From Heloderma charlesbogerti (lineage: Eukaryota; Chordata; Lepidosauria; Squamata; Helodermatidae), in contig JANEZZ010000975.1 of the NCBI GenBank assembly GCA_026122225.1, positions 310,001 to 374,000 on the forward strand: a DNA stretch of 64,000 bases, read 5' to 3'. The notes below the pieces were generated by a model, which was given only the letters and a program-made list of their open reading frames with translations, did no database searches and had not been told where the DNA came from. Positions within the stretch are counted from its first letter, which is position 1. Each line of letters opens with the position of its first letter. Positions 41,754 to 52,443 of the stretch are shown piece by piece. The translations under genes were made by a program, and so were the position numbers.

Positions 41754-41865
41754 CAGGGGCCAGCAACTTGTGGCCTTCTAGATGCTTTTAACATGCAACT
41801 CCCACGAGTCCTAATGGTGAGGGAAGGTGGAAATTGTAGGCCAAAACACAAGTTGCCCACCCCTA
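41754..41865. mobile_element. hAT-type small palindromic MITE
   Basis: A 112-bp element, left CAGGGGCCAGCAACTTGTGG, right 'acaagttgcccacccctta'-like end. Flanks atccagat (41746-41753) and atctagat (41866-41873), 7 of 8. Confidence 0.75.
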
Positions 41866-41873
41866 ATCTAGAT

Positions 41874-42626
41874 TCTAGTCCATCATTCTGTTTCAAACAC
41901 TGGCCCACCAGGCAAGAGCTTTGGGTGGGAGGAGCCAAAAGAAGCTGAGGGGAGGAACTTAGCAGGCTGCAGAGGTTGATTTGTAGCACCCTCACTTTTG
42001 AGAGCTACCAGTTTCACCTGTCAACATTATATCTACCTGACAGTTTACCCATCTCTACTAGAAGTGTACCTAGGATCTTTTTAAGACTCTGAAAGACCCC
42101 AGGTGGAATGTTGCTTCACAAGACTCAGAGATTTTCCTTCATTCCCAGGAAAAGCTTGGAATCATAAGTGGCTGATGATAATCAGCTGTTTGGGGGTAAG
42201 AATATGCAAGTTTACTGAGAACATCATGTCTCGACAACAATCAAAATCCTGGATACTGCTTTGAGACTCCTAAATCCTGCCTCACAGAATCCGTGAATAT
42301 AAGGTGTCATTGCTAAGGTTAATGATGGTATTCAGAATTGCACGAGCTGCAGATCCAGCTGCCGTATTCATTATGCTCCTATTACAGATAACAAATAGTG
42401 GTCCACTAAATCCCACCGTCATTAACATGATTGTGATCTAACCCTCTGAAGCGCTTTTCAAAAGAGGCATGCTCAACTATTTGATAGAGCAGTACTGAAA
42501 ACTCACTTGGATACTGGAATTTCGACTGCATGAAAAGACTGCAAATGAACCTTTTTAGTTTAGAACAAATGATTTATATCTAAAACATCCCCCACCAAAA
42601 AAAAGCAATTAAAGCAAATGTGCTAC
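41874..42626. other. Unassigned stretch, possible conserved non-coding
   Basis: Unique-looking AT-rich sequence, no gene seen. Confidence 0.35.
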
Positions 42627-42872
42627 GGTGAATATCCAAAATTTTGTAACTTTGATCAGTCACAGATTAATGTCCCAAAACTGAAGACATACACTTGTGA
42701 ATGCTGTCAGTCACCTACAGTAAATGCAGTGATCACATTCACTTATTTAGGTCTGGACACTGGGGAAACAGATACTGTATCTATTTTCATGTTTATCACA
42801 AAAAACCATCTGTGATTGTCAGCACTCACCTGTGAATATAAATGTTCACCAAATTTTGGATATTCAGTATAG
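42627..42872. repeat. Inverted-repeat element, 22-bp ends
   Basis: 'gtgaatatccaaaattttg' at the left is mirrored by 'ccaaattttggatattcag' at the right, about 205 bp apart; an inner pair 'cacagatta' / 'catctgtg' is weaker. No target duplication identified. Confidence 0.55.
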
Positions 42873-43894
42873 GTCCAAATTTTGCATTAGCACATATGCT
42901 TTTATGCTTAAAAAAAATACAGAGAAAACCAACCCCAACTTCTCTTAACTATCTCATTTGACTATGTCTAGTTAGTTACCTGCAGCCAAATGGCTGCAGA
43001 TCAAGAATTCCACTCAGTTTTGCTACTAACCTCAATTTTCAGCTGCATTAGGTCTTTGGCTGAACTGTAGGGAGAGAATGTCATGTCATTAGGATGCACA
43101 TTGTGGAGTGTCAAAAGACAAAGGCACATTTCTCCTTTACATGAGACACTTGAAGAGACAAATGCCACCAAGGGAAGCAGGACCTAATGACTTCCCAAAT
43201 AATAGCATTGGAGAAAACAAGTCTTGAATGGGGGGCTTCTAGCTCTCAGAGGTCAATATGCTACGGACTGGTACAATGGGTAGAATACCAATACTCTCTA
43301 ACTCTATTGGCCCAGAGTCATTTTTTTCCCTAAACTGGTTTTCTTATTGATTTGATTTGTACCCCACCTTTCTACCAAGAAAATGGCACTCAAGATGGCT
43401 TACAATCATAGCAACTAAAAAAAAAAGTTCCTATGATGGTAAGCATAGGATTGTAAACCTTCTGCAGAAGGTTACCAGGGATTCCATGATGAGGTGGTCA
43501 GTAATGATGGAAAAGCTGCCCAAAGGATGGCTTGTCAACCATTATTGATTTCCCCGACAATGCACTGCTATACGAAAGTATCGGGAATGTTCTAAAGCAT
43601 GCTCTCAGGTTGTGCTGGGTGACAGCACAATTTCACTAGGGCATCTTTGGCAGTCCAGGAATAAAGGAAGGGTTTGGCAGGAAGTTTAGCAATAAAATAG
43701 TCTGTGAATGAAAACTGCAAACTGAAATATACCTTTTAGTCAGGGCTTTGTCTGTGGTGGTACTCCAGCTCTAGACTTCCCTCCCCAGGGACATTCACCT
43801 GACACATTGCTACTTTTTAGCAGCTAAGATAAGGTGAGCTAAGTCCACCCTTTTCCCTTAAGCTTTTAACTAGTAACCATCTTTTATTGTTTTA
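42873..43894. other. Mostly unassigned
   Basis: 43345-43410 ('tgtaccccacctttctacca') looks like a SINE or LINE tail in reverse. 43745-43800 resembles a decayed LINE-like repeat. No gene. Confidence 0.4.
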
Positions 43895-44364
43895 GGGCAC
43901 AATCCTATGGTTTGTGCTGCCATTAGAAGGGAGACATGGAACTCGGAGGCTTCCGAGTATCCAATGCCCTGCCAGGCTGCTGCCAGCAGGACGGGAGGAT
44001 CAATGGAAGCAATTTTCACCTCTGTCCTCTGTTTATTTTTCCTCTAGACAGGCCTCTGAGCCCATCTAGAGGAAGCGTGCTGGTGGGGGTGGAGCTGGAG
44101 AGGCCATCAAATTTTACATATCCTGGCCTCATCTCTCCCCACCCATCAGAACACCCCCTTTCAGACCTCTACGAGGTCCTCAGAGGCCCCTTTTGTGACC
44201 TTGGAAAGCAGGAACCACAGTTCTTTCTTCAGCAGCAGGGAGGGAGAGGGGGTGGAAGAGGGTTCAAATTTTGGAGTCCCCCTCCCAAAGTCATAGCCAT
44301 GTCTACAGCTTCAAAACCTCCTATTGTTCCTTAGATTGTCTCCAGGGACCATAGGATTGTTCTC
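43895..44364. mobile_element. Harbinger-like element, 470 bp
   Basis: Ends GGGCACAATCCTATGG and 'ccataggattgttctc', bounded by TTA on both sides (43892-43894, 44365-44367). It contains the hairpin 'cctctagacaggcctctgag' / 'catctagagg'. The 132-residue frame across it is incidental. Confidence 0.75.
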
Positions 44365-44724
44365 TTATTGTATTTATGCTGCTACTTGAAGGCATTATTA
44401 CTGACTGATGCTTTTTAGGTTTGTTATTTTTAGGATTTGTACTGTTGTGATTTATTGCTGTGGTTTTCAGTTGTATATTCTGAGCCTCCCTGAAGACACT
44501 TTTTAAAGTGGAGAAGTGAAATACATTTAAAATGAATGAACGAACGAACGAACGAATAAGTTCCAGGGTGTTTGATGCTCAAAGTTTACTCCACTCTACC
44601 TGATTTCATAAGGACATCATGATTGCACCAAATGCCTGTTATGTGAATATGTGGAGTGTGGCCTGGACTCTTTGCCACCTATGCATATCATATTTGATAT
44701 GAAAGGCCTGTGATCTCCCAACTT
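44365..44724. other. Unassigned, with (AACG)n
   Basis: Tetranucleotide repeat at 44536-44557; otherwise no feature. Confidence 0.5.
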
Positions 44725-45184
44725 AGAAGAACATAAGAAGAGCCATGCTGGATCAGACCAAGGTCCATCTAGTCCAGCATTCTGTTCACACAGTGACCAG
44801 CCTGCTTCCTGTAGAAACCCACAAGCAGGACACGAGTGCAATGGCACCCTCCTGCTCATGTTCTCCAACAACTGGTGTACATAGACATACTGCCTCCAAT
44901 ACTGAAAGTAGCATACAGGCACCAGGCCTAGTAGCCACTGATAGCCTTTTCCTCCATGAATTTGTCCAACCCCCTTTTAAAGCCATCCAAATTGGTGGCC
45001 ATCACTACATCCTGTGATAGTGAATTCCATAGTTTAGTTATGCACTGTGTGAAGAAGCCCTTCCTTTTATCTGTCCTGACTCTCCCACCAATCAGATTCA
45101 TGGGATGTCCCCAGGTTCTAATATTATGAGAGAGGGAGAAAAATGTCTCCCTATCCACTTTCTCTGTGGTCTCAGCATTACTCA
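44725..45184 (-). mobile_element. CR1 LINE 3' end, minus strand
   Basis: Uninterrupted reverse CR1: 'agaacataagaagagccatg', 'ccatctagtccagcattctg', 'ccatccaaattggtggccat', 'ttctaatattatgagagagg', 'tccctatccactttctctg'. It serves as the reference for the split copy at 34076-39015. Confidence 0.88.
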
Positions 45185-45398
45185 AAAGCTAGCACAATCC
45201 TGCCAGGCTGCTGAAGCCAGAACTTTCATCAGGCATACATTGCCTGTGTAATAAACGTTTACTTTCACTGTAGAAATGGATTTCTAAAGACAGGTTATTC
45301 TAGCAATTGTTGCCAAAGCTCTTGCTGCATGTGAAGAAATCACACAGCTTTCTTTAGCTTTGAGCTGAGTGAAGGTATATTTGTGGGAAGACAATAAC
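45185..45398. other. Unassigned
   Basis: No feature recognised. Confidence 0.4.
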
Positions 45399-45698
45399 CC
45401 TCTTCAGACATGATGCCTGCACATTCAATGACAGTGTGAGCAGATAGCAGGGCCATTTTGACTAACCCCGCCCTCTGGTATCTGCACATAGAGCATGAGC
45501 AGTTGTACATATAAAAGCTTCTATGCAGTCAGGAAACACCAGTAGCATGGAGCCCTCAGAGGTACAGCTGTACCTGCGAAGGGTCCCTCCCTGCAAACGT
45601 TTGCGCTGTACATACGGATGATGGGGTGGGACTACTTGGCACAGCCTTGCTAACTGCTCATGCATTGACTGCATGGGTGGGTGCCATGTCTGAAGAGG
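45399..45698. mobile_element. 300-bp MITE with CCTCTTCAGACATG ends
   Basis: CCTCTTCAGACATGATGCC is mirrored by 'ggtgccatgtctgaagagg', and the similarity continues inward ('gagcagatagcag' / 'ctaactgctc'). No duplication identified. Confidence 0.6.
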
Positions 45699-46393
45699 TC
45701 CAATGTGAGCCTGGAGTGTTCCACTAAAACTATTATATCAGGGCCAAACTACATGCAATGCTAAAAACTGCTACCCTCAGCTGGTTTCCTCTCATAAGGA
45801 ACCTTTCCTGTGGGGAAACAGCAACTTCAGCAAGGGATTGTCATCAGGAAAACTGTGGGAAGGGAAAGGGTTAGAAACCTCCTCCTACACTCTAGAGGGC
45901 TTCTGAGGGAGAGTGGGGCCACCACTGCTGCATTTTGCATGTTTTATAAAACAAAACACTGGGGGGGGGGACTACACATCACTCAGCATCACAAGCAGCT
46001 TGGTCTTCACCTTGGCTAGTTAATTGCTGAGGCCTCTTCCACTTCATCAGGTTAATATGTTAATACACTGGTCAGCAGAAAGTCATGTTTGGGCTTTTTG
46101 CTCAAGAATATACTTCTTGCTAGTTACTTGTAGATGGTTGTTCTTTGAGTTGGTCGCCTGTCCCTGCAAGCTCAGCAATATCATTTTAATATGGAACCTG
46201 AAAACTCTTTCGTGCATTTCAAACCGGGAAATAAGCTGGTGCCAGAAACACTGGAACACTCTTCAGGGTCTTCCTCCACAACAAAATGCTTGGAATACAT
46301 GCGGAACCAGCAAAAGTCTCTTTCAATGTTTATCTTGATGTGCGTCTTTCCATAAAGCGGGACATTTTAACAGTAAATCACACAGTCTGAGTA
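45699..46393. other. Unassigned
   Basis: A G run at 45961-45970. No gene. Confidence 0.4.
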
Positions 46394-46401
46394 CCCCAGA
46401 A

Positions 46402-46529
46402 CAGGGGTAGCAACCAGGGGTTGTCCAACTATTTTAGACTACAACCCCCATAATCCTTGACCATGCTGACTGGGGTTTATGGGAGTTGTAGTTCAAAACA
46501 TCTGGTGGTTGCCAGGTTGTCTTCCACTG
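46402..46529. mobile_element. hAT-type small palindromic MITE
   Basis: 'ttttagactacaacccccat' is mirrored by 'atgggagttgtagttcaaaa'. Flanks ccccagaa (46394-46401) and ccctagac (46530-46537), 6 of 8. Confidence 0.65.
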
Positions 46530-46537
46530 CCCTAGAC

Positions 46538-47823
46538 TATGAGAATGTCAGCCTCCATTTCTGACAGTGTATTCAATGGATCCAGTCCAAAGATCTTTGC
46601 ATGCAGAGGTCATGCATGCACAGCCGTGCCCAGGATCTGTCTACAAACTCACTTCCCTTCCTGAAACTGTGGTCTGTTTCTGTAACAGCCTCAAGCAGAA
46701 AACAGCCTAGACACAATCTCTCCCTCACTAACACCTGATTAGTACCATCAGAGTTGATTGCACTGGCCGTACATTGCACACTGCTTGCTCAGAAGTGCAT
46801 TTGCGCATAAATGCAGGCCTCTGAACATGGATTGCTTATTCTGGACTGGAGTGCACCATTCTGTAAGCACTACTGGAAAAAATTAAAAAAAACAATTTGT
46901 GCTAGCTGGGCAGCTTTAGGACCCAGCGTGCATTTAATATCTTCCTTCCCAGACACAAGTACAAGGAAATCTGTGAAATGCAGGCCAGGTTTGTTAAATT
47001 AGGCACAATTCATTCCATGTAAATTGTTATTCTAATGAGCATCTTCTCTGGATTTATGAGTTATTGTCCCTAGCGTAGTGCAGCTGCATAGGCTTTTTGC
47101 CACACTCGTATGGCATGAATGATATCTAGAAGACATTTTTCTTAATGTGACTCAGTAAAAGTATAATCAAATTAATGTTAAAGACAACTGTAAATCAGGC
47201 ATTCATAATGCCATAAAAATATCTGGGCATACACTGATGACTAAAATCTCACCCCAAAATTAATGCAGACATTTAAAATAGCATTATAATTTGCAATTAA
47301 GCCATGCCAATCTATTTCAGGAAGAGCTCAGAAAGGCATTTGTTTCCCAATTCTTAAGAGCTGTGTTACATCTTAGTAAGAATGTAATTTGTTTCTCCTT
47401 TTCTCAAGTTGCTTTAGCTTCTTGCATTTGAGAGAGTAAATATTATTCTACTGATTCCACAACATACATAAGCTCTTCCCAGAATTCCATTGTTAGAAGA
47501 GGTACATTATACATCCTGAGAGTATTTTCTGTGGTGGCACCCCAACCTTGGAATGCCCTCCAAAGGGAGGCACAACCAGCGCTCACACTGTACCCTTCTT
47601 GGTGCCAGGTCAAAATGTTTTTATTTACCAAGACATTTTAATTGATTATATTTGAAATAGTTTTATGCCTCTCTGTTTTATTGTAATAAAGCTTTACCTT
47701 TTTATTGTTGTTATTGTACTATTGTACCGGAAACTGGAATTTTATGTAGGCCATCCATTTTGGATGAAGTTGCTGTTTAAAATTTTAAAATGAACAAAGA
47801 AAGGAAGAAATGTACTTATTATT
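46538..47823. other. Unassigned; 46900-47440 is a candidate conserved non-coding block
   Basis: 46900-47440 is AT-rich, complex, free of recognised repeats and rich in TAAT/ATTA cores. 47520-47700 resembles a LINE-like repeat tail ('ttctgtggtggcaccccaac'). No exon seen. Confidence 0.3.
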
Positions 47824-48061
47824 AAGGCTAGATCTACATTACAACATTATAGCGGTATTGAAGTGCACTGATAACTGTTAGGGTACATTACACGTTTGAT
47901 ATACTGCTTTTGTGGTGTTATTTCCTGCTTTTTATTCCACATTATCCAATATAATGCAAGAAATGTCATTGTGTGCCCCGCAAGGTATAAACGCACAAGA
48001 GGGATATAGCATTACCATGATGGGATCATAATGATAGGATGCAAGGTGTAGATCTAGCCTT
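47824..48061. mobile_element. MITE with AAGGCTAGATCTACA ends
   Basis: AAGGCTAGATCTACATT is mirrored by 'gtgtagatctagcctt' 238 bp apart, with looser inner symmetry ('cattatagcggtatt' / 'atagcattacc'). Flanking trinucleotides tta and tca are not a clean duplication. Confidence 0.6.
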
Positions 48062-48573
48062 CATGTTGTAAATGATGCATAGATCTTTAGGTGGGGATAC
48101 TGTTTGTTACCATAGTGATCTCAAATTTTATACAAGAAAACAGTAAACAGGGGCAGAGGGCGGTCTTGAGCCAGGGCTCCTAGCAGTCCAGATCCTTACC
48201 CTGTGTTATCTGTGTTCTCTTTCCATTGCAAGCCTGACAGACTGAACTCTTTGCTTTGAGGGTGCCCTCAAACCTGCCTGCCTGAACACTCCATCAGCTG
48301 ACCCCATGGACCAAACCCTGCTCACCAAGCTCTATAAAGCTTGAGCAGCCTGTACAACAGTCTTATTGTAAGGGGATATTGCCTAAAGGTGTACTCCTAG
48401 TTCCCTGATTGCTACCTTGGATCTTGACTCTCCTTTAGCTTTCAATATGGACCTGCATCCAACTACACCTAGATTTTTGTTCTGGTATTTGATCCCTGCC
48501 TGTTTGGCACCATGTGCCTGCTTCTGGCCCACTTGGACTGACAAGCAGCTTCCCCTGGTCTCTAGAATATGAC
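48062..48573. other. Unassigned
   Basis: No feature recognised. Confidence 0.4.
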
Positions 48574-49376
48574 TAGGTGTTGAACCTCTTTCAGCCCAAG
48601 GGCTGAATTCCATTTTGGAGAAGCTCTTGGCAGCTGCATTCCAGGGGTGGGCACAGCAAATTTGCAGGGCCAAAATGCCAGCATCTTTTAGCTTGAAGCT
48701 TCTACTACCAGTAACTAAGCCGTAGCAGGGGCATTTCAACCTCACAGAATGAGGGGAAAACTACACAAAAGCTGGGGAACCACCAAATGATTGGTGCTGG
48801 GGAAAGGGGGCAAGGCCACCTGTGAAACTTCAGAGGGCCATTTTGGGAAACCCAGAAGGCCAGATTTGGCCCCTGTTACAGCCAAATATAATGGACCAGA
48901 GTGGGGCCATATTGGGGCTGAGCGAAGGCTGGGCCTGAGATGTCTCCACTGTGGGATTTTTGAGTGTGTACATGACCATCCCCGCCCTCTTTCTTTCTGA
49001 AAAACACAAGATCTGCAAGGTTCTGAGAAGCAGTTTGTCTAATCAGCCAAAGTTCCCATATTAGCTGGCCAGACACGGAACTGCCTGTATGTCACCATCC
49101 CCTAGACAAACCACCCAATGGTCTAAGAACCTGTGGCTAAGCTAGACTTCCTTTTGAATAAACAAGTATTCTGCACATTATCAAGTTGCTGTGTAATCAA
49201 TTTGCTAATAAAAACTAGTTGCGTCTGGCATGGTTGAAGAAGTTCTTGCACCTCGCAGAAGGTGAGCTCTTTCTGCTGCAGTGTCGTTTGTCTTTCTCAG
49301 TAAAGGCATGTTGTACCTGAAAGTGTCTTCGAGTGTTGGGCCAGGACACCCATGGGCTGGAGGCTCTGCACCCCTG
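48574..49376. mobile_element. hAT-like element (GGGTTGAACC family) split by an LTR
   Basis: Left 'ggtgttgaacctctttcagc', right 'ggctctgcacccctg'. Internal words ('ttttagcttgaagc', 'gcatttcaacctc') match 6833-7199. The right end follows an LTR insertion at 48874-49348. Confidence 0.65.
48874..49348 (+). mobile_element. Solo LTR, 475 bp, plus strand
   Basis: Begins TGTTACAGCC and ends GGGCCAGGACA (TG...CA termini), and splits a hAT-like element cleanly. 'caataaaaac'-type signal 'aataaaaactagttg' (about 49208) could be its polyadenylation signal, followed by a U5-like part. The flanking C runs (cccc / ccca) fit a 4-bp duplication with one change. It is the remnant of an endogenous retrovirus or other LTR retrotransposon; no internal genes remain. 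Confidence 0.65.
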
Positions 49377-50045
49377 GCCTAGAGCGTAACAATGACTCCT
49401 TGCACATCAAAGGAATTATTGAAATATGTTTCATTGCATTTCTTTTTTCTTGTGGAAATAACATGAAGGATTAATACTGTGTCCTTTAGTTGCTGGTTTT
49501 CAGGGCCTATAATTATATTTTAAGATTATTATTTCTGAATGTGCATACATATATCACAAACTCTTTGTATGAGAGAATAAATTCCTGCTTTGTAGGAGCA
49601 CTCAATATAATGAACTCTCAGAACACCTTTGATGGGAAGTGCAACTAGATGCAACAAGAGATAACCTAATCATGGAACCTCTGCTTTAAGAAAAGATGGC
49701 AGCCACAGGACCCCTCCAAGTCAGACTGGGACCGTATGAAAACCATACATATTTCCCATCTCCATGGGACAAAGAGCAGTTTCAGAGAGCTGATTTTAAT
49801 CTGGAAAGTAGTACAGGAGGAAGAAGTTAAACAAATTGCTGGTGCTATTCCTAAATTAGCATCAGTCCCCCAAATCCACAGCAGCATCCTTGCAGGCCCC
49901 CAACACTGCTTCTTGCCAGCCAGCTTTTTAAGACTATTTCCCCCCTCTGCCTAATTCAGAACTGCTCAAATTGTTTTCAGCACCCATCCTACAAGTAACT
50001 GTGGTGTTAGGTACTTTCACGATGCCTTCTAATGGGATAGGATAT
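49377..50045. other. Unassigned
   Basis: No feature recognised. Confidence 0.4.
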
Positions 50046-50583
50046 TAGTGCCCATTAAAGAAACATCTACTGTTCAACTAGTAGTTCATACAAGAATGTA
50101 GAGAGACAGGGCTCTCTCTTTGCTTGGCGTAAGAGAATGGCATGGCCAGATAACAGCTTTGTTCATATAAGGGTCGAAGTATGCAAGACGTGTGAACGGC
50201 TTTTAAAAATAAATAGCAGATTGGGAGCCTTAAGTGGAGGGGCTAGGGTGGTTTTAACCCTTTGCCCTCTGCTGTGTTCTTGATCCAGATCAGGAGGTCT
50301 GTGCCTGCATCTGTACGTATCTGATCTGAATTGAGACTCTGGCAGGGGGTCCCAATTCAGATCTGATACACACACACACACACACGCTATTTACTTTTTT
50401 AAAGCCATTCACACAAATTGCTACTTGTGTGAATGGCATCTCATTTGGCCCTTTGACTCTCAAGGCTCTTCTATGGGGAATACTATTCTTTTGTGCCACC
50501 AAGTAAGGAGGTAGCTATCTCTTTCTACATTCTTGTACAATCGACTAGTTAAACAATAGGTGTTTCTTTAAGGGCCACTAAAA
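50046..50583. mobile_element. Long foldback element, about 535 bp
   Basis: TTAGTGCCCATTAAAGAAAC at the left mirrors 'tttctttaagggccactaa' at the right, and the symmetry runs inward for most of each arm: 'caactagtagttc' / 'cgactagttaaac', 'acaagaatgtagagaga' / 'ctttctacattcttgt', 'gtgaacggcttttaaaaata' / 'ttttttaaagccattcac'. A central hairpin uses 'tatctgatctgaattgag'. A (CA)n at 50367-50385 sits in one arm only. Superfamily unassigned. Confidence 0.65.
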
Positions 50584-51134
50584 GGCATCTCATCTAGTTT
50601 GGTCCTAAGGCATCCAATCAAATCTTAGTTGACTGATTCAGCACATATGCAGCAAGCAGGTGAGACAATTCTAAATTACAATATTCACAGAACATGAGCT
50701 TTTCATGCGTGCACACATGCCATTTTTCTATTATATTGCTTAATTCTCAGGTGTAATATTGCATTCTGGTATATTGCATTTGCCTTGGATCATCTTGTTT
50801 CTTAAACAAAATGAAAGGAAGCAGTGATAGATTGCACATTCTAACCTTCTTGCAAGGTATGAGATTGAACTAAATCTTCCAAATGAATCTACTTCTTCTT
50901 GGATATTGTGAATACATACATTGAAATATCCAGCACTGCTGAAAAGCATCTATCCATCAATTCTGGAACCTCTTCATGAACATAAAAATATATCAGTAAC
51001 CAAATGCTCAGTGCAGAAGTGGATCTTGCTGTTCACTCCTAGTAGAGATAGATAAACTGCCCTGTGGATACAGCCTAGACAAAGGGTGGTTGGTGCCTCC
51101 ATAAAGTGAAGAAACTACAAGGCCCGTCCACCCT
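50584..51134. other. Unassigned
   Basis: No feature recognised. Confidence 0.4.
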
Positions 51135-51302
51135 CCTAAGCTACACTCACCGGTTGGCTAACCATTGATGGACAACATTAAGGCCCCTGCAGCTCTCTCT
51201 TCTTATGGTTCTTTATGTTTTAACTGGGAAGGACTGGATTGACCTTCACATAGAGGACTATCCTCTGACAGCCCTTCAAAGACAGGACACATGACCACCC
51301 TA
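51135..51302 (+). mobile_element. TAGGGTGGCC-family 3' part
   Basis: 'atggttctttatgttttaac', 'agaggactatcctctgacag', right end 'catgaccacccta'. Confidence 0.55.
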
Positions 51303-52350
51303 TGTGCAGCTGCTCCAATTTTCAAGATGGTGGGGACTCACAACCCCCCTCCCAATTGTGTAACTCAAGGCAGCTTTCCCACCTCCTGCTCCCTCTGACG
51401 CCCCCTACATCCCCCACCCTGAATCTGTTCCTGGAGGTTGGGGAGCCCATGGGAATCATATGGCATAATGAGGAGATCTTGTGGATGTTACTCAGAAGCA
51501 AGCCCCACTGAGTTCTATGGGGCTTACTCCCAAAGAAGTGTGTGTAAGTATTCTAGCTATATAATCCCACACCAGCATCCCCTTCTCAGTCATGGCTGCT
51601 GATGCCGGCATGGAAAGTAAACGCAAGATGCAAAGCCTTGGATGTTAATAATTTCATATGTATAAAAATGCAATACATCTCACCATAGTGGGAAAGACAA
51701 TGGCCCATGTGCCTGCTCAGGTGACAATGCATCACTGGAAAATAAATATCCTTAGCACCATCCAAGGCACCATAGCCTTGCCGGGTTGTTGTTGTTTTTA
51801 ATTAAAAGTACCAAGAACTTTTGTTTCAAAGTGAATCGAGGGCCTCCAGCCCCCGCCATCTTCATTTCAATGCTTCTGGGCCACACATGAGGCTCAGAGA
51901 CATTCTCAGAAAATGAAGATGGTGGGCGGCTGCAGGCCAACACTTTCTTCTGCTGCGCACCCAGCGGCTAAGAAAAATGAGGAAAAACAAAAAGGGACCC
52001 CTGTTGCTGCAGCCTGGTAAGCTGCAGGGGGACTACAGAGAACAGCAGAGGGCTAGGGAGGGCAGTGGGTAAGGCAACAGTAAGCCAACAGGGGGGTCAG
52101 GAAAGCCAGCATGAAGCCAGTGGGGAGGAGGGGAGCCAGCTTGGAACAACCTGGAGGGTTGTGGAGGGCCATGTGTTTGTGCAAATGGACAGGGATGGGG
52201 GTTCCATGTGTGTGAGAAAGGGTTTAGGGGTGATTCAAAGACAGGGGTGTAATTTGGAGAGATCCTGTATGCGAGTGTGGTTTCTCATGTGCTTGTAGTG
52301 AGGAGAAGGAAGGGACATGTGTGCTTGTAGTGAGGAGGAGAAGGAAGAGA
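51303..52350. other. Mostly unassigned
   Basis: 51483-51553 is a MITE core ('gttctatggggcttactccc'). 51620-51722 is another TAGGGTGGCC-family scrap. 52285-52355 has two copies of a 35-bp unit beginning 'tgtgcttgtagtgaggag'. Confidence 0.45.
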
Positions 52351-52443
52351 CACAGACAAGCAAGCACCCCATGTACCTATCATGCATGTATGTTATGCTT
52401 GTATGAATGCATGATAGGTACATGGGGTCCTTGCTTGTGTGGG
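52351..52443. repeat. MicroRNA-like hairpin
   Basis: A 93-base palindromic unit. The inner stem 52367-52387 ('ccccatgtacctatcatgc' onwards) pairs perfectly with 52407-52427, loop 52388-52406 (19 bases). Pairing extends outward to about 52353/52441 with two mismatches, giving a stem of over 30 bp. Dimensions suit a microRNA precursor on either strand, but no homologue is recognised. Confidence 0.6.

Noticed and set aside
43936..44334. 132-residue frame
   Set aside because: Lies wholly in a Harbinger-like non-coding element.
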